This document shows positions 5,151 through 6,167 of a stretch of 6,167 nt of DNA, piece after piece (position 1 is the first letter of the stretch; every line of letters starts with the position of its first letter). The position numbers and the translations under genes are program-made. Origin of the DNA: an uncultured Verrucomicrobiota bacterium (GTDB lineage Bacteria; Verrucomicrobiota; Verrucomicrobiia; Chthoniobacterales; SZAS-18); assembly GCA_937873255.1 (NCBI GenBank), contig CALMVM010000260.1, forward strand, positions 1 through 6,167, read 5' to 3'. The notes below the pieces were generated by a model. That model was not told the DNA's origin. It did not search any database and was given only the letters and a program-made list of their open reading frames with translations.

Positions 5151-6167
5151 ATGAATCCGAAATCCATCCTCCTCTCCGCGCTGGGCCTCGCCGCACTGGC
5201 CGTCCCCGCCGCGAACGCCGACACCACGCTCACCGGCGCGGGCGCGACCTTCCCCAATCCCATCTACCAGAAGTGGTTCGAGGCCTACCACAAGGCGGAT
5301 GGCTCGGTCACGATCAACTACCAGCCCATCGGCAGCGGCGGCGGCAAGGCGCAAATCACCGCCAAGACCGTCGATTTCGGCGCGTCCGACGGCCCGATGA
5401 GCGACGACGAACTCGGCAAGGCCCCGGGCAAAATCCTGCATCTCCCGACGGTCGCCGGCGCGGTCGTCATCACGTATAACGTTCCCAACACGGGTATTTT
5501 GAAGCTCGACGGCCCGACCCTGGCCGGCATCTTCAGCGGCAAGATCAAGAAGTGGGACGACGCCGCGATCACCGCGCAAAACGCCGGGGCCAAGCTGCCG
5601 TCGCTGGATATTACCGTCGTGCATCGTTCCGACGCGTCGGGCACGAATTACATCTTCACCGACTACCTGAGCGCCGTCAGCCCTGAGTGGATGGCCGCGC
5701 CCGGCAAGGGCACGTCGGTTTCCTGGCCGGCCGGCATGGGCGCGAAGGGCAACGACGGCATCGCGCAGCAGATCAAGGACACCCCCGGGGCCATCGGCTA
5801 CGTGGAACTCATCTTCGCTGTGCAGCAAAAGTTGACGTACGCCACGCTCAAGAACGCCGACGGCGAGTACGTCAAGGCGTCGCCGCAGTCCGTCACCGCC
5901 GCGCTGGCGACGGCGAAGATCCCGGACGATTTCCGGTTCTCGATGGTCAACGCGCCCGGCAAGACTTCCTACCCGATCTCCGGCGCGACCTGGCTGCTCG
6001 TCTACGAGGAACAGACCGACAGCGACAAGGGCAAGAAGCTCGTCGCCTTCTTGAAGTGGGCGCTGACCGACGGCGAGAAGCTGGTCCCGAGCCTCGCGTA
6101 CGCCCCGCTGCCCGAAGCCGTGCAAAAGAAGGTGCTCGCGCGCATCGAGACGATCAAGGTGAAGTAA
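5151..6167 (+). CDS. pstS: PstS phosphate-binding periplasmic protein
   Basis: PstS is the solute-binding subunit of the high-affinity PstSCAB phosphate ABC transporter. It captures inorganic phosphate in the periplasm and also feeds the PhoU/PhoR sensing complex. The 338-residue protein starts at ATG 5151 with a Sec signal peptide: NPK, a hydrophobic stretch ILLSALGLAALAV, and a likely cut after ANA at residue 23. There is no lipobox, consistent with a soluble Gram-negative PstS. Phosphate-site motifs are GAGATFPNPIYQKW (29-42), GSGGGKAQI (61-69), DFGASD (75-80), HRSDASGTNYIFTDYL (158-173) and GAIGYVEL (213-220). The frame stays open upstream to a GTG at 5025, but that would bury the signal peptide and cover the Pho box, so it is rejected. 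The TAA stop is the final codon of the window. pstC, pstA and pstB would be expected downstream but cannot be seen. Confidence 0.97.
   Translation: MNPKSILLSALGLAALAVPAANADTTLTGAGATFPNPIYQKWFEAYHKADGSVTINYQPIGSGGGKAQITAKTVDFGASDGPMSDDELGKAPGKILHLPTVAGAVVITYNVPNTGILKLDGPTLAGIFSGKIKKWDDAAITAQNAGAKLPSLDITVVHRSDASGTNYIFTDYLSAVSPEWMAAPGKGTSVSWPAGMGAKGNDGIAQQIKDTPGAIGYVELIFAVQQKLTYATLKNADGEYVKASPQSVTAALATAKIPDDFRFSMVNAPGKTSYPISGATWLLVYEEQTDSDKGKKLVAFLKWALTDGEKLVPSLAYAPLPEAVQKKVLARIETIKVK

Noticed and set aside
5139..6125. A 328-codon minus-strand open frame opposite pstS
   Set aside because: Low-complexity Arg/Gly/Val-rich translation with no motif. The plus strand here is an unmistakable pstS, so this is an antisense shadow.

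Overview
The window is GC-rich bacterial chromosome, about two thirds G+C by eye, with strongly GC-biased third codon positions in every gene called. The protein sequences look like those of a Gram-negative bacterium of the Planctomycetota-Verrucomicrobiota group. I lean towards Verrucomicrobiota (Opitutae-like) because of the style of the glycine hydroxymethyltransferase and the palindromic intergenic repeats, but this is an impression from memory, not a placement.

Layout, left to right. (1) Positions 2-1138 (+) hold glyA, serine hydroxymethyltransferase, missing about its first 35 residues at the window edge. (2) Five bases later, 1144-1608 (+) encodes a small exported protein whose reading frame is broken by a single in-frame TAA at 1276-1278. 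(3) Positions 1609-1902 lie between convergent genes and hold a cluster of short hairpin repeats arranged as a nested palindrome centred on about 1764. (4) On the minus strand, a PIG-L/LmbE-type deacetylase (4193 to 3411) and a YcaO-domain protein (3414 to 1903) overlap by four bases and form a two-gene unit. (5) A short gap with two hairpins (4194-4279) separates them from phoU (minus, 4975 to 4280). (6) A 175-base divergent control region (4976-5150) carries a candidate Pho box at 5059-5080. (7) pstS, the periplasmic phosphate-binding protein, runs 5151-6167 (+), and its stop codon is the last codon of the window.

How they fit together: phoU and pstS form a divergent phosphate-sensing pair that probably shares the Pho box. 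glyA and the broken gene form a separate plus-strand unit. The deacetylase-YcaO pair is the least conventional part. It looks like a small modification module with no recognisable precursor peptide, so its substrate is unknown. It may or may not be co-transcribed with phoU. No transposase, integrase, CRISPR array, rRNA or tRNA was found.
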